A stretch of 64,000 nt of DNA from Arcuatula senhousia (taxonomy: Eukaryota > Mollusca > Bivalvia > Mytilida > Mytilidae): positions 16,505,501 through 16,569,500 of the forward strand of contig OZ020307.1 in NCBI GenBank assembly GCA_963971305.1, written 5' to 3'. Positions 63,863 through 64,000 of this stretch are shown here, piece by piece. Position 1 is the stretch's first letter. Every line of letters starts with the position of its first letter. Made by a program: the position numbers and the translations under genes. The notes beneath the pieces were generated by a model that had not been told where the DNA came from, did not search any database, and was given only the letters and a program-made list of their open reading frames with translations.

Positions 63863-64000
63863 CTGTTTGTTTGTCTCACAAACTCCATCATCAAATCCAT
63901 TGAAAACAGAAGGTAGAAATAAGTGATGGGTCTAGAATCACTTGGAGGCATATGTATTGGTCCTCTACCTCTCGGGGATTCATTTTCCTGTACGTTTTCC
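63863..64000 (-). CDS. piggyBac-type transposase, upstream exon (cut by window end)
   Basis: The open frame reads ENVQENESPRGRGPIHMPPS, then DSRPITYFYLLFSMDLMMEF and VRQTN plus a split Arg. The last part matches the 'F...F...L...I...TN.YA' helix that opens the piggyBac transposase domain. The N-terminus lies past the window. Confidence 0.85.

Larger units (their letters stand above)
60764..64000 (-). mobile_element. piggyBac element (left end to window edge)
   Basis: TTAA at 60760-60763 is followed by CCCTTTGAGTGCCACGA, repeated as CCCTTTGAGTGCCAAGA at 60796. A TTAA target, CCCT-type tip and tip-like subterminal repeat are piggyBac hallmarks. A piggyBac-family transposase reads towards this end on the minus strand. 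The other end lies past 64000. The stretch 60830-61960 between tip and stop codon is non-coding. The TIR differs from that of the MITE at 14693, so they are different families. Confidence 0.75.

Overview
This is eukaryotic nuclear DNA. It is AT-rich, has few genes and is packed with repeats. Genes are split by GT/AG introns, and the only long uninterrupted reading frames belong to mobile elements. The repeat types (short non-autonomous elements carrying 160-480 bp tandem units, a flood of the palindrome TACATGTA, RTE-type and other LINE relics, piggyBac-like elements) look like a bivalve mollusc, probably a mussel. That assignment rests on recalled repeat style, not on a search.

Two host genes are visible. 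On the minus strand, exons of an unrecognised small gene run from about 15160 down to 7007. On the plus strand, the first nine exons of the UTP6 homologue (U3 snoRNP / small-subunit processome, HAT-repeat protein) run from 37814 to 58091 and give 207 residues; the rest of the gene lies past the window. UTP6 exons are tiny (33-119 bp) and are spread over 20 kb of intron filled with repeats.

Layout: 1.1-3.9 kb, an old tandem duplication whose second copy was hit by two insertions. 5.1-6.0 kb, a worn copy of a 171-bp-unit element. 7.0-15.2 kb, the minus-strand gene, with three elements in its first intron. 15.9-17.1 kb, a LINE 3' fragment. 17.8-20.8 kb, a ~100-bp inverted repeat with a hammerhead-ribozyme-like motif, then a duplicated retroelement fragment. 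22.7-25.8 kb, a 54-bp minisatellite and an RTE-type LINE relic. 26.5-37.3 kb, one repeat element cut cleanly in two by a 9.26-kb insertion, which holds a 2-kb minisatellite, a 147-bp palindrome and a head-to-tail pair of units. 37.8-58.1 kb, UTP6; its intron 2 holds a 6.1-kb concatenated array of short elements. 60.76-64.0 kb, a piggyBac element with an intron-containing, frameshifted and internally deleted transposase, on the strand opposite UTP6.

The most interesting pattern is that at least seven sequence-unrelated repeat families share one architecture. Each starts with a 5' hairpin, carries internal tandem units, then has the inverse of the hairpin's first arm near (not at) the 3' end, then a second short hairpin and a short tail that in several cases ends CTAG or CTTG followed by T. 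This fits what is known of non-autonomous Helitron2/Helentron elements (asymmetric terminal inverted repeats, 3' hairpin). Stems change by compensatory substitutions, and one family sits in a serial array joined through ATT microsatellites. No Rep/helicase gene for these elements is present in the window.
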